9,221 nucleotides of DNA from positions 1 to 9,221 of the forward strand of contig JALXCH010000027.1 in NCBI GenBank assembly GCA_026991005.1, read 5' to 3'. Source of the DNA: Calditrichia bacterium (lineage in GTDB: Bacteria; Calditrichota; Calditrichia; RBG-13-44-9). The notes beneath the pieces are model-generated. The model was not told where the DNA came from, ran no database searches, and saw nothing but the letters and a program-made list of their open reading frames with translations. The position numbers and the translations under genes are program-made. This document shows positions 1 through 5,602 of the stretch, piece after piece (position 1 is the stretch's first letter; each line of letters starts with the position of its first letter).

Positions 1-218
1 TCATGCATATTGCAATTTAACATATTTATGTAAACTGCGACAGTAAAAAACGTAGAATTATTTTTATTCCTTACTGAATTTAGTGTTTTTTTACGTACTC
101 TATGACTCCATCATTAAGTCAACAACATAAGAATATTTTGTATCTGTTCATTTTTACAAATCCTAAAATTCAAGGAATATTGTTAAAAAATATCAATTTG
201 CACTGATTTTTATTATAG

Positions 219-346
219 CTACGAGCTTGAGCTCGTGGATCTCAGAATCCACCTCAAAAAATCAGGCTTTAGCCTAAAATTGGGCTAAAGCCCAATTTGT
301 AGTATGGTCCTTTAGTTTTTAGTTCCCCCGAGCTAAAAGCTCGGGG
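219..346. repeat. Cluster of five consecutive hairpins (REP-like)
   Basis: Five inverted repeats follow one another. Acgagc 221-226 pairs with gctcgt 231-236. Gtggat 235-240 pairs with atccac 247-252, overlapping the first by two bases. Aggct 264-268 pairs with agcct 271-275. Aaattgggc 277-285 pairs with gcccaattt 290-298, nine perfect pairs round a taaa loop. Ccccgagct 326-334 pairs with agctcgggg 338-346, nine perfect pairs round aaa. Hairpins 1 and 5 share a GAGCT/AGCTC core, and hairpins 3 and 4 share GGCT-two bases-AGCC, so the cluster looks built from two related palindrome types. There is no T-tract after the strong stems, so a terminator is less likely than a dispersed extragenic palindromic element. 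Confidence 0.7.
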
Positions 347-789
347 CTATATTGTACTTTGAATATCAATGAATAATTATTCTATTGACATTGCATTTTT
401 ACACAGCCTCTTACAATTCGTTAATTATAATGGAACCAGAGAAAGGTAAAGAGAACCATCCGAAAGCTCAGGGAAAATTGAATCCCGCTAAGCAACATTC
501 CCTTGCGTTCGTTGCTGATTTTTTTCTGAAATATGGGTACCGAATAATAAAGGCTATTGAACAGAAATGTATTGTGCGCAGGGATCGTTACCAGTCATTC
601 GAGCCTAAATTTTAACCGAAAAAATAGATTCCCTCCGGACGGGGAATTTGGGAGAGGACAATATTTGACCTTACCCATTGCGGTAAAAAACTTTTCCCAC
701 AAGGGTTTATTCGGAAAAATATTTAAAATGAGGGGAGGTTAAGTAACTTCTATTTCAGAAGTTAATTTAAAAATTCTCCAATTAGGTTT

Positions 790-873
790 TTCGCTCTGTT
801 GGAGCAAGATATGAAGATTCTTCGCCCTGCTGGCGCAGGAGATTCTTCGCCCTGCTGGCGCAGGGCTCAGAAT
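790..873. repeat. Palindromic repeat with tandem 25-base units
   Basis: Two adjacent 25-base units (816-840 and 841-865) are identical except for the last base. A diverged third copy sits at 790-807, matching 14 of 18 positions of the unit core. The right-hand copy forms a long imperfect palindrome: attct 842-846 with agaat 869-873, then gccctgc 849-855 with gcagggc 860-866 round a tggc loop, separated by symmetrical tc/tc internal loops. On the minus strand it reads into the motif TGTCATTCTGAGC...GAAGAATCT, which I recognise from memory as a widely dispersed intergenic repeat in many bacterial genomes. It lies downstream of the lipoprotein gene and might act as a transcript 3' end or simply be an interspersed element. 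Confidence 0.7.
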
Positions 874-966
874 GACAGTTTGGGATAATTATTGCATTAA
901 CAATTAAATAAAAACATTTTCTTTAGCATAACTGGATTTAGATGTCTTCTTACGAAAAACGAAATG

Positions 967-1779
967 TTACTCTCTCTCCTCCCCTTTTCCTCTTTTCAAA
1001 ATTTCAATACTTCCATTTACCGTACTCAATTCAATTAGCGGGCCTCCGCCATTGATGGTGCCCTTCAGACTTTTGGAAACGAACCTTCCGTGAATTTCCA
1101 GGGGAAAATCCGTTTCGATGGAACCGTTGGTAGTACTCGCTTTAATGGTGCATCTGGCATCTTCCGGCAGCGCAAGGGTGATTCCCCCGTTGGTGGTGGA
1201 AAATTCCATTCCCGAAGTTGTACCGAGAGAATCGAAAGATACTTCCACCGCTCCATTCACCGTACTGGCCTTTACACTTCCACCGACATTCTCAGCAAAC
1301 ACCCGTCCATTCACCCCACTTAAACGAATGTGCCCTTTTACATCAGCAACATGAATGGCGCCGTTGGTCACCTCAATTTTCAGATTGCTGTGCCGGGGAA
1401 CCTTGATTTTGTAGGAAACCGAATAGGAAAACCCTTCACCAAACAACCATTCCCAAAAATTGAAATCCCGGGAAGGAGCATCCGTTTCAATTTTTACCGA
1501 ATGATCCGATTGCGTGATGTTAATGCGTATCTCATCTAATTTTTCTTTTATGCGGGGGTTGGTTCCCTCCACCTTTTTCACAGCTTCAATGAAGACAGCT
1601 TCTTCATCCCAGGCCTGCACTTCTACGGATCCATTAATATTTTTCAAAGTAATCTGGCTACCCGACGGAATTTCAATCTTCTTTTTGTACACTTCTTTGT
1701 AGGTGGAAGAACAACCAAACTGCAGTAAAGCAAACAATAAAATCAATGTGGTGGGAATTAAATGAGTTAATCGGTTCAT
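967..1779 (-). CDS. Lipoprotein with Asn-Gly beta-turn repeats (DUF4097-like)
   Basis: Predicted lipoprotein of 270 residues. The start chosen is the ATG at 1779, because AGGAGGT lies five bases upstream and the product then begins with a classic lipoprotein signal: a hydrophobic stretch at residues 7-21 and a lipobox ending FGC with Cys23 as the lipidation site. A longer in-frame start at 1872 would put 31 unlike residues before the signal. After the signal the chain is a series of short beta-strands punctuated by Asn-Gly turns, at about residues 49-50, 139-140, 157-158, 175-176, 197-198, 218-219 and 255-256, often as S-T-[VT]-N-G. This pattern is typical of DUF4097-family beta-strand-repeat proteins, which fold as a beta-helix or stacked sheet. 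A charged segment at 60-130 interrupts the repeats. Molecular function is unknown. It follows the beta-barrel gene by 93 bases on the same strand, suggesting a shared envelope role. Confidence 0.85.
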   Translation of the reverse strand: MNRLTHLIPTTLILLFALLQFGCSSTYKEVYKKKIEIPSGSQITLKNINGSVEVQAWDEEAVFIEAVKKVEGTNPRIKEKLDEIRINITQSDHSVKIETDAPSRDFNFWEWLFGEGFSYSVSYKIKVPRHSNLKIEVTNGAIHVADVKGHIRLSGVNGRVFAENVGGSVKASTVNGAVEVSFDSLGTTSGMEFSTTNGGITLALPEDARCTIKASTTNGSIETDFPLEIHGRFVSKSLKGTINGGGPLIELSTVNGSIEILKRGKGEERE

Positions 1780-1845
1780 AACGACCTCCTTATATTGGAT
1801 CACTGTACCCCCATTTGCGGGAAAATTTTTATTTCCAGAAATCCC

Positions 1846-1870
1846 GGGAACCGGCAACCTCCTGGTTCCC
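1846..1870 (-). other. Hairpin between beta-barrel and lipoprotein genes
   Basis: Gggaacc at 1846-1852 is the exact inverted complement of ggttccc at 1864-1870, leaving an 11-base loop (nine if a G-T wobble closes it). It begins three bases after the stop codon of the beta-barrel gene on the minus strand. What follows on that strand is only moderately T-rich, so it is at most a leaky terminator or an mRNA-processing/stabilising hairpin between two cotranscribed genes. Confidence 0.4.
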
Positions 1871-1872
1871 AT

Positions 1873-3417
1873 CTAAAATGGTTGCGAAATCCGGAATGTT
1901 ACTACAAATGCATCTTGCGAGCGGTCTGTTCGTTTGGCGATATTGAGACGAACATTGTCATCGGGACTTCCCAGAGCAAAACCAACATCGCTTTTCAGGC
2001 AATCCCAGCGCAGCATCTTGAGGCGCTCGATCGTGCTGGTGGAATCCGGAGCCGCCCATGCCCATCCCACATCGGCAAAAAGAATCACATCGAAGCAGTC
2101 CCCGCACAAAGGCAGAGCACCACTCATAAGGCGGGAGCTAATCCGATACTCGAAATTACCCAGCACCATGGAAGAACCGCTAAATTCTTTAAAACGGAAT
2201 CCCCGTAGCGTACTCACTCCACCCAGTTCAAAATTTTTCTGGAAAGGTAAATGTCCCCGGGAAGTACCGGCCATTAGCCGAAAATTGAAATTTTCGCCTC
2301 GCGCTATCGGCCAGAAGCGGCGCACATCCAGCAAATAGCGTTCGAAAGAAAAATCGCCTCCCAGCCCCGAAGAAGCGGTTTCCCCGCTCAACCGCACATA
2401 CCAGCCCTCTGTGGTATTTTCCCGATTATCGCGATTGTCCCAGTACACCTCCCCGTACACCGTGCGCATAAATCCTTCATCCGCCCCCAGAGAAGGATTG
2501 GGACGAAATTTTTTCTTTCCTCCAAAAATAGACCAATCCGTCCCTTTTTGAAGAGAAGAATAGCGATCGCTGCGGTACTCCAGGGTGAGTTTCAGGTAAG
2601 GGGTGACATTCTGGCTGGCATGGAAGCTGAAACCTTCCCGCCGGAAGTAGTCGTGAAAATCTTCCCGCAGGAAAAGCGTGGCCAGGGTATTTTCCAGATA
2701 GGGCATCCGCCACACATCTTTGGTATCCGTTAAATCGTGAAACTCCCCGCCCAGTTCAAAACGGTACTTCCGGGGACTGAAGAACCAGCGGTCCAGCCCC
2801 ACCTGAAAACGCCCCCTTCTGGTTTCGAACCCGTATCCCACAAATCCGTACAGGGAAAAATGGCCCACATCGGGAATGAAATTCTTGGGCACATTTAATC
2901 CCAGAAAAACCCCTTCCACCCGATTGTATTTAAAAATGATGTGATTGCCACCGTGCTCGATGGGAATGGTTCCATATCGATCGCTCTCGATAGAGCGTTT
3001 GTAATACCAGGTAACCGTTTTGCTTTTTCCCACAAGATTGTTCACATGGGTTTCCAGCATTTCCCCGCTCACCTGCCCTTTTCCGTACAAATGAATGGTT
3101 CCACCCACCGCGGTTACATTTCCCTGAACCCGACCGGTATTGTAGATGCTTACATCACCCCAAACCACCAGTACGTCGCCGTCAATCACGCCCCGCACTT
3201 TTAAGTTGCCATGAATCACCAGTACATGGCCTTTCAGAGTGTCCCCAACGGCTACCTCAGTATCTCCCGTGAATCGAAAAATCTTTTCTTTGGCTGTTTC
3301 GGATAAAAACCGCTGCTGGGCTTTTTCAATAATTTCCTGCTCCTGCAGAGAGGGCTGCTGGGCAAACAGCAGGGAGGCAAACCATAAAAGAAACAGTATC
3401 CCGGCGATGTGTTTCAT
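1873..3417 (-). CDS. Omp85-type outer-membrane beta-barrel with N-terminal bactofilin-like repeat domain
   Basis: Protein of 514 residues predicted to sit in the outer membrane. The ATG at 3417 is preferred over the upstream ATG at 3441: it has AGGAG about seven bases upstream and directly begins a signal peptide (hydrophobic 5-18, cleavage near FAQ-Q, residues 18-21). Residues about 50-120 form regularly spaced G-[DNT]-[VL] beta repeats like a bactofilin/polymer-forming domain. Residues about 160-514 alternate aromatic and polar residues like a transmembrane barrel, with GGVSTLRGF at 399-407 matching the Omp85 loop-6 (V/I)RG(F/Y) motif, and a C-terminal Phe typical of barrels folded by BAM. 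No POTRA domain is visible, so a BamA or TamA role is not supported. A Cys-x-x-Cys pair (438, 441) lies in a probable loop. Substrate and partner are unknown; the repeat-rich lipoprotein downstream is a candidate partner. Confidence 0.8.
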   Translation of the reverse strand: MKHIAGILFLLWFASLLFAQQPSLQEQEIIEKAQQRFLSETAKEKIFRFTGDTEVAVGDTLKGHVLVIHGNLKVRGVIDGDVLVVWGDVSIYNTGRVQGNVTAVGGTIHLYGKGQVSGEMLETHVNNLVGKSKTVTWYYKRSIESDRYGTIPIEHGGNHIIFKYNRVEGVFLGLNVPKNFIPDVGHFSLYGFVGYGFETRRGRFQVGLDRWFFSPRKYRFELGGEFHDLTDTKDVWRMPYLENTLATLFLREDFHDYFRREGFSFHASQNVTPYLKLTLEYRSDRYSSLQKGTDWSIFGGKKKFRPNPSLGADEGFMRTVYGEVYWDNRDNRENTTEGWYVRLSGETASSGLGGDFSFERYLLDVRRFWPIARGENFNFRLMAGTSRGHLPFQKNFELGGVSTLRGFRFKEFSGSSMVLGNFEYRISSRLMSGALPLCGDCFDVILFADVGWAWAAPDSTSTIERLKMLRWDCLKSDVGFALGSPDDNVRLNIAKRTDRSQDAFVVTFRISQPF

Positions 3418-3454
3418 AGGTCTCTCCTGAATCATTTCCAATTACTCACACCTC

Positions 3455-3488
3455 GAAAGATACGAAACCGTTTCCGGTTTGTTACAAA
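3455..3488 (-). promoter_or_regulatory. Possible Bacteroidota-type promoter with palindromic operator-like core
   Basis: On the minus strand TTTG (3488-3485) is followed after 22 bases by TATCTTTC (3462-3455), which resembles the Bacteroidota TTTG / TAnnTTTG promoter with the final G replaced by C. The interval between the two elements holds a perfect inverted repeat, aaaccg 3465-3470 and cggttt 3475-3480, the sort of site a dimeric regulator could bind. Transcription would begin about 30 bases before the ATG at 3417. This is pattern matching only; short AT-rich motifs arise often by chance. Confidence 0.35.
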
Positions 3489-3584
3489 AAAATTGGGCAA
3501 AAACTATTGGAATGCTGGAAACTGCCTGAAAAGAGGATTTGCGAGTGGGAAAAACTACCCCGTGCTTCTGAATCCTGGATTAAT

Positions 3585-3616
3585 CGCAAAGGTTGCCATG
3601 CATGCGCAAGGTTCGC
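3585..3616. repeat. Diverged direct repeat
   Basis: Cgcaaaggttgc at 3585-3596 recurs as cgcaaggttcgc at 3605-3616, 20 bases apart. The wording resembles degenerate dispersed repeats based on CGCAAAGGTTCGC seen between genes of FCB bacteria, from memory. No function can be assigned. Confidence 0.35.
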
Positions 3617-3673
3617 AGAGGGAGAACAACCTGATTGAAAAATTTGTTGTACCGTTTATGTTATCCTTTGGTT

Positions 3674-3757
3674 TATTGGAATTTGTTATTTGGAATTTGT
3701 CATTTGGGATTTGGGATTTGGGATTTGTCATTTGGGATTTGGGAATTGGGATTTCAT
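3674..3757. repeat. Phase-locked 7-base tandem repeat, G-rich on the plus strand
   Basis: From 3681 to 3750 there are ten consecutive 7-base units without any phase slip, most reading ATTTGGG, with ATTTGTT, ATTTGGA, two ATTTGTC and AATTGGG variants. Degraded units flank them at 3674-3680 and 3751-3757. The GTC variants at 3695-3701 and 3723-3729 recur in a higher-order pattern. Six GGG runs occur within 3706-3750, mostly separated by four bases, giving G-quadruplex potential on the plus strand. Similar tracts occur between genes in related bacteria, from memory. It lies upstream of the barrel gene's possible promoter. Confidence 0.85.
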
Positions 3758-3872
3758 ATTTTCCATTGCGTTTTCTTTTACAGAGGATGAAATTTACTCA
3801 TTTCACATTTTACCACAGGGTGAGTCCCCAGGATGCATCTCTATGAAAATCAGCTTAAAACAGAATATTTGC

Positions 3873-3914
3873 AAAAAAACAATGCGCAGGTAACAGTTAC
3901 CTGCGCATTGTTTT
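3873..3914 (-). terminator. Strong intrinsic terminator of the glycosyltransferase gene
   Basis: Bases 3876-3894 are the exact inverted complement of 3896-3914, giving 19-base arms around one central base; in practice a stem of 16-17 pairs with a short loop and a GC-rich middle (gcgcagg). On the minus strand the stem runs straight into seven T residues (3879-3873), the classic intrinsic terminator layout. It lies 53 bases after the glycosyltransferase stop codon and separates that unit from the barrel gene. On the plus strand the tail has four T residues, so weak bidirectional action is possible. Confidence 0.9.
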
Positions 3915-3967
3915 CTGTGGAGGTTTCGCTAAAAAAAGGTGGTGCAGGATCTGATTAAACTCCCGGT

Positions 3968-5170
3968 TCAGGCAGAAAGTTTTTCCGCTTCCCGATACTT
4001 CCGGGTTAAATAATTTCTCATGCGGAAGAAATACCGCGCCTGACGGAGAATCTGCTCTTCAGAGAGATGGTGATCCAGATCCAGGGTCTGTTTGTAGAAA
4101 GAGACCACCCGACCGAAGTAGAGGGACTTCATCGCTTCGATGAGGTCGGAATTGGCATCGGTGGTATCGTAAGCATACAATAAATCGTAAACAATGCGCG
4201 TCCACAAATCGATGCCGATGTTAATCTTCCCGGAAAGGAACATGGGTTCCACCCGCTGGTAAATTTCCGGAGAAAGACACCGTTTCAGGATGGCGCTGTT
4301 GATTTCAAACTCGTACCGGGCAGTCGCCTTCATACTTTTGTAATCCACACTTAAGCTCTGTGGTTTGGCCAGCACATGTTTCCCGAACAGGGGTAGTTCC
4401 TGCACCCGGGGAGCAACACTCCATTGATCCCGTTTGTTCACCAGCGTTTTGAATAGCGTTCCCACCACCTGGGTAAACATGGGACCCAATTTGGGAGCAC
4501 TGGGTTTATGAATTTTTGCTCCCAGCCCCACCTGCCCAATCTTGAAACCTCCCGTTATGGCGTGGAGGGACATAAAAATATCGATACCATATTGCCGGGT
4601 GGTTTTATGCCACGGTTGATTCAAATAATACTCATTCAGGCGGGCAGAAAAGGCAAAATCGCCGCCAATGGGCTGACGAATGTTTTTTCCCAGCAAACCG
4701 TAAATGAGCGGGAAACAGATGTTATTGGTAATGGTACCGTCGTACTCGTTGCGGGAATACAGGGGGGTGACGAAATCCAGTCCGTGCTGAATAATGGGTG
4801 TTCCCAGATCGCGGATCCATTCCGGAGTGATGCTCATCAAGTCGGCATCCACCACAATAACCGCCCGAGCACCCAATTCCCGCACCACCTGAAAGAGATT
4901 GTAAAAATTATTTCCCTTGCCTTTCACCCCGGGCGGAGTAGAGATGTAGATTTTCGGTACTGCACTGGGAGCCTGCAAAAATGCTCCCCGGGTATCGTCC
5001 GGGGAATTGTTATCCACATTGACAATCACACTTCGCAACTGCGGGAAAAATTCCCGCAAACCCTTACTGGCTATTTCGGTGACATTGGCAATATTATCCG
5101 CCTCGTTGTACGAGGGGATACCCACTACAATCTCTGCTTGCGTGACATTTTCCGGATTGATTCTCTCCAT
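3968..5170 (-). CDS. Retaining GT-A glycosyltransferase, GT78/GT81-like (mannosyl- or glucosylglycerate synthase type)
   Basis: Cytoplasmic sugar transferase of 400 residues with no membrane segment. Visible GT-A features: a nucleotide-sugar-binding start (VVGIPSYNEADNI, 15-27), N-x-D-N-N near 51-55, the metal-binding D-A-D at 108-110 followed by S-x-x-P-x-W, the acceptor-side Q-P-I-G-G-D at 166-171, Y-G-I-D at 194-197 and a probable metal-ligand His221. The order and spacing match mannosylglycerate synthase (GT78) and glucosyl-3-phosphoglycerate/glucosylglycerate synthases (GT81), and the helical C-terminal part from about 270 onward gives a length like the GT78 enzyme. A compatible-solute role is therefore likely, but donor and acceptor cannot be read from sequence; glycosylation of a lipid is an alternative. 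The ATG at 5170 has GGAGGT six bases upstream; another in-frame ATG at 5191 overlaps the stop of a small upstream ORF. Confidence 0.75.
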   Translation of the reverse strand: MERINPENVTQAEIVVGIPSYNEADNIANVTEIASKGLREFFPQLRSVIVNVDNNSPDDTRGAFLQAPSAVPKIYISTPPGVKGKGNNFYNLFQVVRELGARAVIVVDADLMSITPEWIRDLGTPIIQHGLDFVTPLYSRNEYDGTITNNICFPLIYGLLGKNIRQPIGGDFAFSARLNEYYLNQPWHKTTRQYGIDIFMSLHAITGGFKIGQVGLGAKIHKPSAPKLGPMFTQVVGTLFKTLVNKRDQWSVAPRVQELPLFGKHVLAKPQSLSVDYKSMKATARYEFEINSAILKRCLSPEIYQRVEPMFLSGKINIGIDLWTRIVYDLLYAYDTTDANSDLIEAMKSLYFGRVVSFYKQTLDLDHHLSEEQILRQARYFFRMRNYLTRKYREAEKLSA

Positions 5171-5187
5171 TGCGAAACCTCCGTGTT

Positions 5188-5244
5188 TCATTTTATCTTC
5201 CCTAATAAATTTCCCAATCGGACTAAATGCATATTCCGTGCCAT
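5188..5244 (-). CDS. 18-residue small ORF upstream of and overlapping the glycosyltransferase frame
   Basis: A possible leader peptide, MARNMHLVRLGNLLGKIK, basic and amphipathic. Its ATG at 5244 is preceded by AAAGGAG (5258-5252) with a seven-base spacer, as good a ribosome binding site as any gene here. An in-frame TAG lies just upstream, so it is not the end of a longer gene. Its TGA (5190-5188) overlaps the in-frame ATG at 5191 of the glycosyltransferase as ATGA, and the glycosyltransferase's own GGAGGT lies a few bases further on. This layout suggests translational coupling or attenuation. The peptide has no run of a single amino acid of the kind used in classic attenuators. I do not recognise it, and it may be only a by-product of a chance start. 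Confidence 0.45.
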   Translation of the reverse strand: MARNMHLVRLGNLLGKIK

Positions 5245-5324
5245 AGCTAAACTCCTTTCTGAGTCCTATACAACACCAGTAAATTCAATATGTTCAAACT
5301 TTAATTAATTAAAAAAATGGGGCT

Positions 5325-5384
5325 GGTGTCGAATATTTCGACACCCACAAAAATACAGGACAGCCGATGAGTCCTCCTCATCGG
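5325..5384. repeat. Pair of strong hairpins (REP-like element)
   Basis: Ggtgtcgaa 5325-5333 and ttcgacacc 5337-5345 form nine perfect pairs round tat. Ccgatgag 5364-5371 and ctcatcgg 5377-5384 form eight perfect pairs round tcctc. Two GC-containing palindromes 18 bases apart in an AT-rich spacer look like an extragenic palindromic element. On the minus strand the first hairpin is followed, after seven bases, by seven T residues (5317-5311); that gap is too long for an ideal intrinsic terminator but could still end readthrough from the GNAT gene. Confidence 0.65.
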
Positions 5385-5507
5385 AGCATTGAGTCATCAT
5401 AAATGTTACGACAATAAAAGGTAGGTTTATTTAAAATCTTAGATATGTTGTAGAGCACTTTTCTCCTTTAATCCTATCGACCGATTTCAGAATCAATCTT
5501 TACATCT

Positions 5508-5544
5508 AAAAAATTTAGCTTAATTTAATGGGTATTTAGCTAAA
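5508..5544 (-). terminator. Weak terminator-like hairpin after the GNAT gene
   Basis: Tttagct at 5514-5520 is the inverted complement of agctaaa at 5538-5544, and on the minus strand the stem is followed directly by six T residues (5513-5508). It lies about 60 bases after the GNAT stop codon. The stem is only seven pairs with two G-C pairs and a 17-base loop, so termination may be inefficient. Confidence 0.35.
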
Positions 5545-5602
5545 CGTCAAGATTTCAATGTTAAATATCTCAATTTTTTTGTTACGGAATTTTTAATGTC
5601 GA

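Larger units (their letters stand above)
1..966. other. Gene-free, repeat-bearing AT-rich region
   Basis: No reading frame here has a believable start, ribosome binding site and protein-like composition together. The first 210 bases are very AT-rich with no recognisable element. A chain of hairpins follows at 219-346 and a palindromic repeat at 790-873, each listed separately. The stretch 385-742 contains only short overlapping frames, the longest being 76 codons from a TTG with no Shine-Dalgarno. A small inverted repeat (attccc at 628-633, gggaat at 642-647) lies inside it. Bases 874-966, directly downstream of the minus-strand lipoprotein gene, show no convincing terminator. Confidence 0.7.
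3418..3967. other. 550-base spacer upstream of the barrel gene
   Basis: No gene is supported here. Reading from the barrel gene outward it holds a possible promoter (3455-3488), a diverged pair of 12-base repeats (3585-3616), a 7-base tandem repeat tract (3674-3757) and the terminator of the glycosyltransferase gene (3873-3914). Plus-strand frames across this interval translate the 7-base repeat into Trp/Phe/Gly-rich strings that are typical repeat artefacts. Confidence 0.7.
5245..5602. other. Spacer between GNAT gene and glycosyltransferase unit
   Basis: No larger gene fits here. It contains a weak terminator-like hairpin (5508-5544), a pair of strong hairpins (5325-5384), and an AT-rich stretch at 5281-5317 that probably holds the glycosyltransferase promoter, although no clear -35/-10 pair can be picked. 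A further frame of 26 codons starts at a GTG (5458) four bases after AAAGGAG and ends inside a hairpin at 5378; its spacing is short and I do not call it. Confidence 0.6.

Noticed and set aside
385..615. Plus-strand frame of 76 codons
   Set aside because: It starts at TTG with no Shine-Dalgarno; the internal ATG at 430 also lacks one. Composition does not suggest a known protein, and it sits in repeat-bearing spacer.
557..742. Plus-strand frame of 61 codons overlapping the previous one
   Set aside because: No ribosome binding site and no protein-like pattern; chance frame in gene-free DNA.
1795..2338. Two overlapping plus-strand frames of about 135 codons
   Set aside because: Both are antisense to the conserved C-terminal half of the beta-barrel gene.
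1873..3417. Annotation as BamA or TamA
   Set aside because: Only the barrel motif is shared; no POTRA domain is visible and the N-terminal domain is of a different kind.
3674..3757. Considered as a CRISPR-like array
   Set aside because: The 7-base units are directly tandem, with no spacers and no cas gene nearby.
3409..3893. Plus-strand frames rich in Trp, Phe and Gly
   Set aside because: They translate the 7-base tandem repeat, whose length lets frames stay open; not genes.
4508..5308. Plus-strand open frame of 266 codons
   Set aside because: It lies antisense to the glycosyltransferase, whose motifs are clear, and has no recognisable domain or ribosome binding site; it is a shadow frame.
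5378..5458. 26-codon minus-strand frame from GTG after AAAGGAG
   Set aside because: The spacer is only four bases, the start is GTG and the frame ends within a hairpin of the repeat element; a chance frame is more likely.
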